Source of the DNA: Branchiostoma floridae
Lineage: Eukaryota; Chordata; Leptocardii; Amphioxiformes; Branchiostomatidae
NCBI RefSeq assembly: GCF_000003815.2
Contig: NC_049980.1
Coordinates: forward strand, 2,083,727-2,147,726
Direction: 5' to 3'
DNA length: 64,000 bases
Numbering within the stretch: the first letter of the stretch is position 1; every line of letters starts with the position of its first letter. Shown piece by piece: positions 11,420 to 24,100 of the stretch. A program made the position numbers and the translations under genes. The notes under the pieces are model-generated. The model had not been told where the DNA came from and made no database searches. It was given only the letters and a program-made list of their open reading frames with translations.

Positions 11420-13138
11420 ACAGGAAGCATATATTTGTATGCCATATAAAACCCTTCCATGTACATATCATAATTTTTCATATTTCTGTTGAAATGTGTA
11501 CATTGATTGCATGAGGGGTTTTGAAAAATTGCTGCTCTTTATACACAATGCATGTATATATAACATAATTATATATATTGGGTGAATTGTATTGAGGTTG
11601 AAGTTGCACATAGATTATGAATAAATATAACCACCATGAGTATTACAATGCTATCAATGGTTCTAATGCTTAGCAATGTGAAACTACAGCTCCTACAACT
11701 TTAAGAATATTACTGATCATGAGAATAGCAATTTTACCCCTTTGAAGATGTTGCTGTTTTTTATTTGAATTGGATATATAGACAATGAATGTTTGTTCTC
11801 TGCTTCCCTCTGCTTGACATACATGATACAGGAAATTTTTGAAAAATATAACACAACCACAAGAGTGCATGTTGTGAAATTTGTATGTTTATTTCATTCA
11901 CTTAACGCTGAAATGCTGCTTTTGCAGTGTTGTTTCCAGCATATCTTGCCAAGTGTCCTTTACTTTAATTTTCAGCTTATATTTCTCACAAACACACGAC
12001 TACTCACATCCAACATATTGTTTTCAGTCTTTCATTTCTTACAAATGTAATCCACAAAGGATCAAATCTCTCAAATCACATCTATTTCAAGACAAGCTCA
12101 TTTTCTATACAGATATCTTGACACAACTTTATCTGGCAGTCAGAAAATGTACAAAACAGATATCATTTTCATTCTGTAATCAAATGTTGAGAGTTCATGC
12201 CAAGGTTTAGTATATGTACAAATAATTGTAGTCTTCATGAGATCTACTGTTACAATAGAATCTTTGGTCAGCATCTTCAGAAATTTTGAAAAATATGTAC
12301 AACAATGTTTGTAGTTCAATTACTAAAAAATTTGCACAAAGGTTAACATGTTTAAAAGGAAACTGCAACAACATGCAGTTATACATCAGCATTTAGCCTC
12401 CATTGGCCATAAAATGTAAATGTAAAATTGCTGCTTTTTCTATGAAATTTCAGATAAGTATTGAGACTATGTTTTAATTACTTCTGAAAAACAAGGCACA
12501 GTTGTTTTCGTATCAAAATGATTAATAATACCTTGCATAGGGATAGATTATTTCTTTATGACACATGGAAAGCTTTAAAATTGCACTAAACAGTTTTTGT
12601 TAAAATCACAATGGACTCGTTGCTTGGTAATGTGCGAATATGACAAATCTTAACATTCCAAAACAAAATTGTCAGTCTCAATTTGATCATGCAAAATATG
12701 CCTGGGTCTCACGAGAATTAAATTACACTGAAATTTTTGTCCCTTTTGTATGGTGATTGCAGGGAAAGAAGACATCAAAATTAAACCCATTTCTATGACT
12801 TTGCCGGCATTTTTCAAATCACATAGACATTAACTATACATACCGGGTTAATAACAACAACAAGCACAGCTTTCAAAGAACACAGAACAGACAACAAGAA
12901 AACTACTTGCAAGACATTTTCCAGATCATGACAAATATTTCATTCTAACCATCTGAAAGATTCTCTTGTCACCTTCCAATGTGTATATGCAATCAACTAC
13001 AAGTTAATTCATTCTACTTGGCACACATTGAGCCATGCATTATTCTGATAATATTAAGGCACATGCAGGACTGTTGAAGGCATCATGCACATGTAGTGGT
13101 GAGTGGTTAGGTGATGACCACATGGAAGAGCCACACAT
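11420..13138. other. Convergent 3' flanks of CIMIP2C and CIB1
   Basis: AT-rich, with no further exon recognised. It should hold the 3'UTRs of both genes. An AATAAA at 11620-11625, 200 bp after the CIMIP2C stop, is the best poly(A) signal for that gene. Confidence 0.5.
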
Positions 13139-16100
13139 TTACAGACGGATGCGGAATGAGCTGAAATGGAAACACAGGTTCCTGTTAGACGTACACAAGA
13201 CAACATTTCTACATAGGTCCACATGTTATGCACCTTGAAGCATTACCACAGCTAGAACTACATGTAAGCTATGGGTACTGCTAGGTACAAGCATGTCATT
13301 CTCCTATGTATATTGTATAGGCCTTGCCAGTAGTAGTGGCCACTGCAATATACCTTGGGAAGGCTCTGCTGATTGGGCTGAGGTTTCTACTTTGATTTGT
13401 GGCTCATGGCCTCTAATCAGATATCAGCCAATCAGAACTGCCTAAATGCTTTCTTTATGAAAGCCAATTATCTGATTGGCTATAAAATGTGAGGTCACGC
13501 CCACAAAAGTGGAAACCTCAGCCCAGTTGGACAGAGACTCCCCAAGAGTACACAGGCTGTGAGTGAGGCTCTGTGTAGGATAGCACATGTGCAATACACC
13601 ATTAACTGGCACTACCATATGTGCAGACAGTATTACCCTACTGACACAGACAACATGCAAGCAGTTTGAATCTAGTATCAATGATTTCCATTGAACTTGG
13701 TGAGTGTACAAATAATGCACACATCAAAGTTGTAACTTGTATCCTCAGAAAGGGCTCCTACATTCATGTGAAAATCTAAGCAAGGGAATGGTTTTGACCT
13801 TTGCTCTACTCCCCTTCCCCTTACTTTATTTCCTTCATTAAAGTACAAACTTTCAAAACTTTCAAAAAGTCGCTGCCAATGCAAAGTCAGGGTGCATACA
13901 AGTACTTAATTTGAGGTCTCCATGAGTCAAACTGATCTAAAACCCTTGAATACCTGGGTTTTTTGTTTCAATATGTTTTGGGTCCCCTTTTGGTCTATTA
14001 CTATGAAATACAATGGCAGGATTGATAAAGCTACACATGCCTATGGACTGGACATGTGGGAAAATCATTAAAAAGGAAAATGTTCACTACTTACTTGATG
14101 AAGTCTGGTGCTTTGGAGATGACGTGCTCAAACTCAGCAAAGGACAGTTGATCATCCTCATCCAGATCAGCTTCTTCAAACAACTGCAAAGACATAGTTC
14201 AGTTCAGTTCAGTTTTGTTACTTGACTTTCATCTCATGCAGTCATCAATGTAGTAGACAAAGGAAAAGCGCAAATGACGGACTTAATGTAATTCAATTCA
14301 AAACATTTTTTTAAACCTCAATAGCTTGTATTACCATATGGCCACTTTTACAAGGTTAAGTATCCATTGCATACATAACGTCACACCAATTTCATTTGTT
14401 GTTTCTCGGATTTTTTTCAGAAAAAAATTGGGTTGGTCGGTCGAGAGACAAAATAGTCGGGTAGGAGAGATCGAGGGGCTTACTCAAGTTACACATCAGA
14501 AAGAACAACATTTCAACGTATGTAAAGTTCAAAGTTTGAAGAAAAATTATAAATGTACCGTCCAAAATAGGCACGTACAGCTACTGGAATTTGAGCCCTA
14601 TATTTAATTTGATAAAGGAGAGGCACTGAAATTTTGTCAACACGAGGTGTCACCATCAATTTGAAAAGTTTTTTTTTTTTTCAAATCGGAAAAAATAGGG
14701 TCAGGAAATCCAAGAAACAACAAATAAAATTGGTGTGGCCTAATCTACAAATTGTCAAACAGAATATATATCATATGTTAAATCTCTACAAGGGACCACC
14801 TGAGCATTAGGACCCCCCGGCCAATCTGACCACTTTTTGGTGGTCCCTTAATTTTTCACATTGACACTTAGCATTAACTTAAGAATAATCCTGGTTATGG
14901 TGACCACCCATCAACATTTTTTTGGTTCCCTTGCTGGTCTTTTGCAGTTTTGACTGATTGCTACATCTTACACAGTACAAAGTAAGGATGCGTACATTGT
15001 CCACCAGTTGTTCCATCTCCGTATCACTCAGTTTCTGGTCTCCTGTCAGCCGATCCACCACCTGCTTCAGGTCTGACTTGTCCAGGTAGCCATCACTGTC
15101 AAAGTCTGTTATAGAGGGAAGAGGGCATGTGTTAGATATGATGGTAAAGACATTCGCAGATTAAAGGCTTACATCATTAGTCAGTGTAAAATACTATAAA
15201 ATACTCATCTAAGAACTGGGTTGCCCTACAACCTATAAAATTGATTTCCAAGAGTATAAAGAACATAAAGGAAGAGGCAAAGTGGACAAAATTCAGTAAA
15301 ACAAAATTTAAAGTTGAAAGGTTACAAGTTGATGTGGAGGTCAGAGGTCAAGAAATCCATGAGTTAGGCATTTCAAGGTGACTTTAACTACTGTAAATGC
15401 ATTTAAGTTTGCAGGGATTTAATTTCGCGCTAGCGGGAAAAAGGACTTTTCGCGGTGGTTTTAAGTTCGTGGTAGCACCATGCAATGCATCTCTTACTGT
15501 CATGGAAAAATATTCGCAGTGGTTTGAAGTTTGCGGTGAAGCGGCCATCGCGAAAACCGCGAACATTAAACCACTGCAAAAGTTTCTGCATTTACAGTTG
15601 TCGTTAAAATGTCCTAGGGTTGAACAATCATGTCTTGTGAGGATTCAGCAGTTTGTGTAACAGATTAAACCAACTTTAATTAAGTTTAACCAGCTTATCC
15701 GAGACTTGAAACTGACCACATTTCCAGAATAGATCAAATGAGGATACTTTTCAGGGACAGATGTCTTACCATAAACTTTGAAGGCATATTCCACTTTGAC
15801 ATTCTTGGGTGCCTGCAAAAGAAAATTTGTTTTAGACATGTCATAAAGTCTAAACTACAGGTGACACATATTACTTTTTTATTTCTTTTCTTTGTAATGC
15901 ATACTCTGTAGACCTTGCTATAGTATATACATATCATTGAGTACCATGAAATGCATTTGCAATAATGGGATATCAAGAAAGGAAGCATCGTACAGATATC
16001 AGATAGCGTTGATCCTCCTATATATCATAGACGTCATTCTTTAATGAAAAAAAAAGAAATAAACAAGCCTTCAATACAAACATGAATGCAATTAAGTTCA

Positions 16101-19100
16101 TACATACAGAATCACTGAACACAGACATCATGTCCAGGAAGTCCTCAAAGGACAGGTCCCCATCCCCTGATGATGAGAACACGTCACAGATGCGATCTTT
16201 GAAGGGATTCACCTGTAAAGTTTCAGAAATGTCAGACCTGTGTGTAAGCAGTTGGTACAGTGCTACAGACAACAAGAAATCAAAGCTCTCATGCTTCCAT
16301 GAAATATCTAGAGCTTTTGTGATAGCTTAGCCATCATAAATGTTAGGGGTCATTCAATGGGATGACTTGACCAGCTGTCCGATGGACTATACCACACTAC
16401 TTTCAGGAAGGGGATGTTGGCCTGTAATGCTGCAGTATCTGAAAATACTGCTAGGGGGCTCCCAAATCCCTATGTTTCTCTTGGACTTCAATAACTACCC
16501 ACGTACTTAAATTCATAGAAATCCATTTAAAAAATCTTTACAGTTACTATACAGGTGCAAACACACAAACCCAACCAAAAACAGCACCGCCATCTGAGGT
16601 GGACCTTCGTAGAATATTGACTGGTCATGAACCCAAAGATGCTTTTGTCATAGGAGTAGTTTTTTGATGTTGCATAAATACTTAACAGATCGGTTAATAT
16701 TTCCTTCTTCATCATAGCACAAGTCTAAAAAAGTGGTCTCTCTTACTTTTAACTCAGGAAGGGACCATATCCTCTCCTTGGGCAGCCTGGCATTCTTGTT
16801 GGCTCGGACACTGGCGGGATCCAGTATTTGGAACCTCTTGAAAACACTGCAAAAAAGGACACATTCATAATGTCACAGTCTCCCTCCTCAGTTCAACTCC
16901 AAAATACGAAGCCACAACACAAGACAAAACAATAACTTTTGTTTTGAATGTCTTAAAAGACCAATCAAGATCATATCAAATCAACAACAGTTTACATCCA
17001 TGTACAAGTCTCAATCTGGATTAGTCTCATTAAAATAAAAACTGTCCCTCCATGGGAATATCTAAAAGCAAATAGACAATAAGCAATAAACAATAAAAAT
17101 TCTCCTGTCTTCAAATCCTCGGAAGCATTTGGTATCAGGTTGCAGTTTGGTACAAGCAAGTCTCTATCATTTACAACATGTAAGGTTAATATAATGTGGT
17201 TCCGAGCTTATACATGTACTATGTCAGGGATCAAAATACTTTTTTTTTTGCTACATGCAAAATTGCAAGTTGGCAAAATTTTTACGTGCAATTTGAAAAA
17301 TTTACATGCAAAATACAACTAGTCTATACTGCAATGTTCTAGCCAGCATCCATCATTCCGTCCTTTGGCGGAATTTTGCTGCTCAAGACTCAGAATTTTG
17401 CCCGTCACTTTTGGCAGACAGAAATCGGTGCATGAATATATAGACAGAACTTGAAATTTTGGAAAGATATCCACACAATCAGCATGGAAGTTTGAAGAAA
17501 GCCAAATTTGATTATTTTTAACACCTACAGACGACCGGTGACGATCCCCGTCAGACAAACAAAGGCACTGTGGCCTCAGTATTTTTACTATAGGCCAGGT
17601 CTTTTCAACATGCAAGATTGCAAGTTCAGAATATTTTTATATGCAAATCTCAAAAATTACATGCAAATTGCAAGTTAAGTATGTGTATTTCGAACCCTGT
17701 ATGTGATGTCAATTTGTCTGGCAAGTGAAAAAAGAAGTCCTTCTCATGATGATGTAAAATGAGTTCAAAGTACTAACATTGTATGCATGCAATGAAGCGA
17801 ATACATGTACTTACTGTAGAATTTCTTTCTTTGTGAAATATGTCAGCTCCTGAAACATACAAGTTCAAGGAATGTTTTTACATTATAGGAATTTTACATA
17901 CTTAATATCATATGTAACCTACAAGTAGTGTTTCATGCAGTTCCATGCAAATGATACATCATATTTGGCTTATCGTCAAAATCAAACTTATCGTAAAAAT
18001 CAAACCAAAGTGGAGTTATCTGAGTCGGAAGTTTGGTACTGCTTTAAAGGCTGTTTCATGGATGAAAGACCTTTATTTTCTTTGTGCAAACAAACAACAC
18101 AGTGTCAGATAATTGTGTTTTACTTCCTAAAATTAATAGATATTGGAAAATAACACCCTCGCAAACAATTCAAAAAGAAATGTACTTCCAGAAAGGCGGG
18201 GGAAATGCATTATGGTAGATTTTCCAACACAGTATGTCAAATTTTTGTGTTAGAAATTATAGTTCATCTTTGCTACTGTTAAATGTCATTATGCTTCTTG
18301 GTGAAATACATGTAGTAGTCCTGACAAATAAACTATGGGCATCAAATTTCAGTGCGTGTACCTGGTTATTTTGGACGGTATGTATATTTTGTCTTTCAAA
18401 ATTGGGACTTTCGAATCAGGGACTACCCTAAATATTGATTTGTTGCATAAAATATGCCAAGGAAATCTGAAAAATTCTTATTTGTTAAATCTGTTGTTAT
18501 TCATGTTGTGTAACTTCAGTAAGCCTCTCGATCTCTCCACCCCAGACTTTTTGTAAAAAAATTTTATTTTCATTTTTTTTTAACCTGCCGGTCCAATTTT
18601 TCTGGAAAAAAAAATCTGAGAAGCAGCAAATTAAACTGGTGTGGACACAAGTAAGTAAGCACAAAGTCTCTATAACTCCCAACCGTGGATGGGATACCCC
18701 CACTTGGTTGCTCTGCTCCATCACAGCACTCCCTCTTGCAGTTTTGTTTTTTTTTGCTAGAAAAACCCCTGATGATGAGATGTGTGTAGTGTGTACACAA
18801 CTCCACAAGTGGGCTTGTCCACAACAAGTATGTGCAGCATGAATACAGAACGGATTGGGCGTTCCCTGGAAAGTCACGCTGCTGCGCTGCCGTGTAATCA
18901 GGCCTGACAATGGCAGGTGGGACTGTTGTGACGACCTGCTACAACAACGGGGAGGTGACTGACACCTGATACCCCCACACAGGGGTCACCGTGCCAGGTG
19001 GTTCCTTCCCACACCCAGGGCAAACATAGCCTGGGTACCATCCGGAAAGTAGCTCGCTCCGGCGTTCATTATATACTATATACAGTCGCTTCTACTAGAA

Positions 19101-20646
19101 GTTCTAGCTCTGACATTCATTATGCACTACTCTCTCTCTCTCTATATATATATAACTTCTCTGCTATTCCATCTGAGATCCCGGACCATGTTAACGTCTG
19201 GAATCATCCAACTTTTGTTGCAGGTGCTGATTGGTCCCTGCACATGAGCGAATTGTGGAATAGATTCATGTGATCGTTCGAACAGGTGTTCCAACACCGG
19301 ACAAGCCCTCCGTCTGCATGCGGAATTAGGCCTGTTGTCATCGGACGAACGCTCTAGAACTCATTTCTTAATTCGCTCATTAACTGCCGTTAGCACCAAA
19401 AGGTTTGAATGCACAAGTCTCCAGACAGATAGCAGAAGCAAACATATGAGCAAACTACGATCTGGATGGTACCCAGGCTAAGCCAATCATGCAAAATCCT
19501 GCAAATCTTCTGACAGACTAAGTTTACTAGCCCAAACTAAAGCATCTCTCGTCATAATTTTAAAACTTTCTCCACTTTCTCCCAATAGTTCATCATGATT
19601 AATATGTGCAACCAAAAATTTCAATACTGGTCGGTTACCAGTTAAAACACATGATAATGTAGGGCTTGTCAAAGATCCCATAAAAAGTAGCATTCAATTT
19701 CCTAGGATTATTACAATCACGTCATGGAATCCTTATCAAACTTCAAATCGAGGGTGACATGCCAAGTGTCAGTCACTATGTACAGGTGTGTAATGCTACT
19801 TCACCTATATCTGAGGGGTAACCTTTATCTGTTGTACATGTATATAAAAACAGGGTATCTAGTATGTACTAGTAGTGACATCAAGTTGATGGACAGCAAT
19901 CAAATGAAATTTGATTTTGAAACCTCCGTCCGTCACCCCCCTTAAATTTTATCGTTTTTAAATGCAACGGGCATAGGTAAGTATCCCACGTACGGATAAA
20001 CGTGAACTAGAGTAGAGTAGAGTAGAGTAGAGATTCTTCGGCCAGGTAGGAAACGGCTGGTTCCATTTTAGGCCGCTCTTCACATCTATATTATATATAT
20101 GCATTTTAGATGTCACCAAAAATTTAAAGTGACACGTCAGTATAAATTCGTGCAGCAATCTATGATTTTTACATTATCTCTAACGTGTTAAACTTGTACA
20201 TGTTGGTTCTAAACCCTATATCCATTCTCAACCTTGGCCTGAGCTACAAACTCTTATAACAATTATTTGCGAATATTTTTAAAATGTTATTTCCTTGTTG
20301 ATCCTTACTCAGTTTCTTCAAGGTTTCTTTGACATAAGACATGCACATAAAATTTGATAATTTTGCAAACGAATATACAAAGACATGCAATAAACCACAA
20401 TGCTCTTGTGCTTATATCCTTTGTAAATTTAATTGCTTGATTGCCACATTTCTAAAGTATGTATAAATATGTTTTAACTAAATGTACAGAAAAGAGGAAA
20501 GCGTCGACTCTACTCTATAAATTATAAACAGGCTTGGCCTGGGAAGACATCAGAAAGTGAAGAGAAGTGAAAAGTCACCTAACGCCCAACTTTACCTGAT
20601 ATTCCTTCAGTTCTTCCTGCGTGAACTGACTACTTGATCCTCCCAT
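13139..20646 (-). CDS. CIB1: Calcium and integrin-binding protein, CIB1 type, 8 coding exons
   Basis: Exons in coding order: 20646-20596, 17849-17815, 16846-16747, 16212-16108, 15812-15770, 15105-14996, 14183-14095, 13160-13139. They join in phase to 184 aa (human CIB1 is 191). CIB proteins are small EF-hand Ca2+ sensors that bind integrin tails and kinases at membranes. MGGSSS at the start fits N-myristoylation. The FTKKEIL block is near residues 23-29 and LPELK at about 58-62. EF2 (about 75-86) is degenerate. EF3 has DFDSDGYLDKSD (112-123), a complete loop. EF4 has DLDEDDQLSFAE (154-165), with Asp instead of Gly at loop position 6. The last exon adds only SFRIRL. The exon 6 donor is the weak GTACGC. 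CIB1 fits best on the N-terminus and C-terminal tail; a common ancestor of several vertebrate CIBs is possible. Confidence 0.93.
13374..13525. mobile_element. Short inverted-repeat MITE in CIB1 intron 7
   Basis: TGGGCTGAGGTTTC at 13374 pairs with GAAACCTCAGCCCA ending at 13525; inner parts also pair. No coding capacity. Confidence 0.55.
14379..14740. mobile_element. MITE with GGCCACACCAATTT ends
   Basis: Left end TCACACCAATTTCATTTGTT; the reverse complement of the right end reads GGCCACACCAATTTTATTTG. A related right end (CCACACCAGTTTAATTTG on the minus strand) lies at about 18629-18648. In CIB1 intron 6. Confidence 0.6.
15391..15597. mobile_element. MITE with CTGTAAATGCA inverted ends
   Basis: CTGTAAATGCA at the left and TGCATTTACAG at the right, with the interior TTTCGCG.TAGCGGGAAAA. 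Incomplete copies occur at 36495-36630 (minus), 39272-39315 and 58720-58880. In CIB1 intron 5. Confidence 0.65.
17225..17699. mobile_element. CAGGG-ended MITE with 5-bp target duplication
   Basis: Begins CAGGGATCAAAATAC and ends GTATTTCGAACCCTG, flanked on both sides by TATGT. The interior carries repeated TTGCAAGTT/ACATGCAAA motifs at both ends. Its centre (from about 17340) resembles part of the TGTAGCCAGC hAT-like family, so it may be composite. In the third CIB1 intron region. Confidence 0.7.
19028..19479. mobile_element. TAGCCTGGGTACC MITE, copy 1
   Basis: Ends TAGCCTGGGTACCATCCGG and its diverged complement. About 80-90 percent alike by eye to copy 2 at 28266-28690. Flanks GGGCAAACA and AGCCAATCA agree at 6 of 9 positions, compatible with an old 9-bp duplication. 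In CIB1 intron 1. Confidence 0.7.
20010..20110 (-). mobile_element. Decayed LINE 3' end with ACTCT tail
   Basis: The minus strand reads CCTGGCCGAAGAATCTCTACTC followed by an ACTCT repeat. This matches the LINE 3' end at about 63405-63446. It interrupts a TAACGCTAGTTCACC-type MITE. Confidence 0.45.
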
Positions 20647-21114
20647 CGCGATCCGCTGTGTTCAAACGACGCAAATCTCAGGAAACTTTGGTGCAAAACT
20701 GAAAACAGACAAAGTTAGACGGAAAGACCTAAGAAACAATATGGCTGATGTTTTGTTACTTGTCACGTGACTAAGGGCTAGTTCATGTATAAGTAGGAGT
20801 GTGTAGCATCGTATTCAACTATTTCTTTGTAACAAACCTAACTACGTATCGTTAAAATAATTTAATACAATCTAATAATTTGCAAAATATTGGAAATTGA
20901 CAGTTAAATTAATTCAAGTGCTATTCTTTTATTACTTAATGATTATTTTAATGATGTACTGTCCCTATGAAGAAACAATTTGGAATGTTCTGATGACGTA
21001 TTCTGACTCAGCCTCACGACACGGAAGTGACAAGCAGACATCAGAAACAGAACTGACGTTTTTGACGCACTGTCATTATTCTGTACCCTCCCGAGAACAG
21101 ACAGCACGTCAGGC
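20647..21114. promoter_or_regulatory. Divergent CIB1/VPS28 promoter
   Basis: 468 bp separate the two start codons. The interval holds an ATATGGCTGATG (YY1-like) near 20739, GTCACGTGAC E-box near 20762, a TGACGT half CRE near 20994 and ACGGAAGTGACA (ETS-like) near 21019. Motifs are seen; shared promoter use is inferred. Confidence 0.55.
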
Positions 21115-24100
21115 ATGTTTCAGGGAGTACATGCGAACCCTGGCCCAGGTTGGTACTCAGTGTACAGCTGTTGTTGTTCGCCCTGTAGTTTTATTTGTCT
21201 CGTGTAGTGTTAAATTGTTGGGGGTGGGGGGCTACAAATTCATGAGGCAGCATCTCCTCTTGCATGTTTCTTCAACTTTTCTGCCTTCAAAGACGTATGA
21301 TTTCTACAGACACAGAGCACAGAGCATGGAACAGAATACAAATAGGTTTAAACTTCTATTTTACAAAAGTATGTCATTTGTTAGCAGGCATTCTTGTACT
21401 AAATCATAATTTTTTTTCATATGATGTAACGTTATAACGTTAGATAACTTCATTTGTCATAGTTTCAGGTAAGAGTTTTGGTATGAAGAAACGTTAGCCT
21501 TAAAATTATTAACAGTTAAACATGTTAGCATATATGGTTTCCAATTTCTAATAATTGAAATATTACTGGTCGTTGTTTTTGTTGAACCGAGGAGGTTGAA
21601 CTCTCCATCTTCACCAACTAGGTTGATTTTTAACCTCCTTGTCTTCACAAAACAATTTTTGGCTCTGTGCTCAATGTAATGTTGGTAACTTCTGTCTGAT
21701 TCTCTTTCCAGCTGCTAACAGGCCAGAGCTAATGGAGGTAAGCTGTGCAAATTTATTTGCAAACTCTTTGTATCTGTGGGTACCTACTGGCTGGCAAAAT
21801 ACACCAGATATTATAATCCCAACTGCAGGACAAGCAGACACATGGAATATGTGCCTTTGGACAATGGTGCTGTACTTCAATGAAAAAAACATTGCTGTAG
21901 CACTTAGACCTCTCTCTGCACGTCATACTGTAATTTCTTTTAATTTCGCGGTTGCTTATTTGGCAGTAGAAAGAAAGAGGACTTAAAGACTTCAGTTTTA
22001 ATAAAGAAAACAGACAAATTTTACAAACAATAACAGAGACATACAAGATACAGTATAATCATAAGAAGTTTTTGCAGGGTTTCAAATTTGAGGTATAACA
22101 CAATTCTATGGTACAACAGTAACTGTTACATTGGGAACAAAAACTGGCAGTGTCATGAATTCAAAGTGCCCAGAAAGAAAACAGCTGCAAAAAAGTTTCA
22201 TGACTTACATGTACAGTATTTCTGTGAATACTGTGAGATGTATAGTCAGTTTTTGCGCTGTTGTCAAGGAAAGCCTTGAGCATGCTAGCATGTTAAAGTT
22301 ACATTATTGGGATATTTGATACCCAAACCAAATGCATCCTCTGTGGTAACCTTACTTATTTATGGTCACAGGAAGTGAAGCTCCATCGGACGTCCCGTGA
22401 GAGAGAGCGCTATGATAACCAAGCTGAACTGTTTGCTGTCATCAACACCCTACAGAACCTAGAGAAGGCTTACATCAAGGATGCCATCAGGCCAGAAGAG
22501 TATGTTACATTTTCAGCACAACTTTTTACCCCTTTTACAAGAAGGTTTTGTTTCGGGGTCTTTTGTTTTGTTTGTGTGAGTGTTTGTAACAATGTAACTT
22601 AAAAAGTTGTGGACGGATCTTTATGATATGTGTTGGTAGGTATTGGCTAAATGAAGAAATGACTAGATTTTTTTTTACCTCCTGGTGACTTCCTTGGGTA
22701 CTGCTGCAGTTTTGATATACATGTACTGTATTGTGTTCCTGACATTATATGGTCATGATTTTTCAAAGCTTTGGGTTCATGAAGAAATGGTGTAAAGTTT
22801 AACATGGAACAGCATAGCATTTGTGCTTATTATAGAGGAGGGCCTAGTATTAGCTAATATTCTTTTCCCCTCCTTCTGCTCCTGTTTTATCTACTATCTA
22901 TTGTATTATGTATTGATACATTGCAGTACATAATACGATAAACAATAGATGAAACAGATGCAGCAGGTCTTTCTTGTTGTGCAACTAAATATCTAAAAAA
23001 AATGAGACTGCTGTAACAGTGGGGTTCAAGTAGCGCTAACTGACCATGCCAAACACCTGTCCGGCTTTGACGGCCGGGGTTCGATTCCCGGGAGTCCGGA
23101 TATTTGTAGATATTGCTTCTTTCTGTTCTACTCGCCCCTCTTGTCGTTTCACTTAGTAATGAGTAACATAAAGAAGGTAAATGTTACGAATGCAGTGCAA
23201 TAACATACATGTACTTAATTCCAGGTACACAGCTGCCTGCTCCAAGCTCTTGGCCCAGTACAAGGTAGCCTTCAAACAGGTCAAAGGGGATGAGTTCCAG
23301 ACTGTAGAAGCTTTCATGAAGAAGTACAGGGTGAGCTTTCCTGGCTGTGGTTTTTGATTACATGTATGCCTTTGATACCCTCTAAGGCATTGAATTTTGG
23401 TCACAAAGTGAGGTACACCTTGACAAAGTTAGCCTGGAAACTGCCAGATTCTGTATCTATGACAGGAGTGATAGTGTCTCCAAAATGAAAACAGATGCAC
23501 AGTGAATTCCACTTGAGGGCAGAAGAATAATGCTAATTTTTTATTTTTTATTTTATGAACTTATTTTTATAATTTATAAATTATAAATTTTCATTATTTT
23601 TTTTACTTTAAATAATATTCATTATTTATTTTTTTTTATTTTTAATAAATTATTTTTTTATTTTCTAATATAAAATTTTTTTTTATTAATAATATTTATT
23701 TTTTTATTTAGTTAATTTAAAAATAAAATTTATAATTTAATTATTTATATCAATTTATATATTTTTTATAAAAATATAATCATTTATATTAAATATTTTA
23801 TTAAAATTTAGTATATTTAGTTAATTTTATCTAAATTGTAAACGAAGTTTATTTTTTTTTTAAACATATTTATTTACTTATATTCTTTCATTTCATTTCG
23901 TTTAAATATTCATTATATTATTTATTATTATTTTATATAAAATTATATAATTTATAAATAATTTTTTATTTATTACATAATTATAAAAAATTATTATATT
24001 TAATTTTAATTTATAAATGTTATTTATATTTAATTATTTAAATTTATTTTTTAAATATAAATTAATAAAATTTTCATATATTTTATAAATAAATAACTTT

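Noticed and set aside
20897-21409. 170-codon plus-strand frame at the VPS28 promoter
   Set aside because: It overlaps VPS28 exon 1 in another frame; the exon's MFQGVHANPGP matches the family, this one does not.
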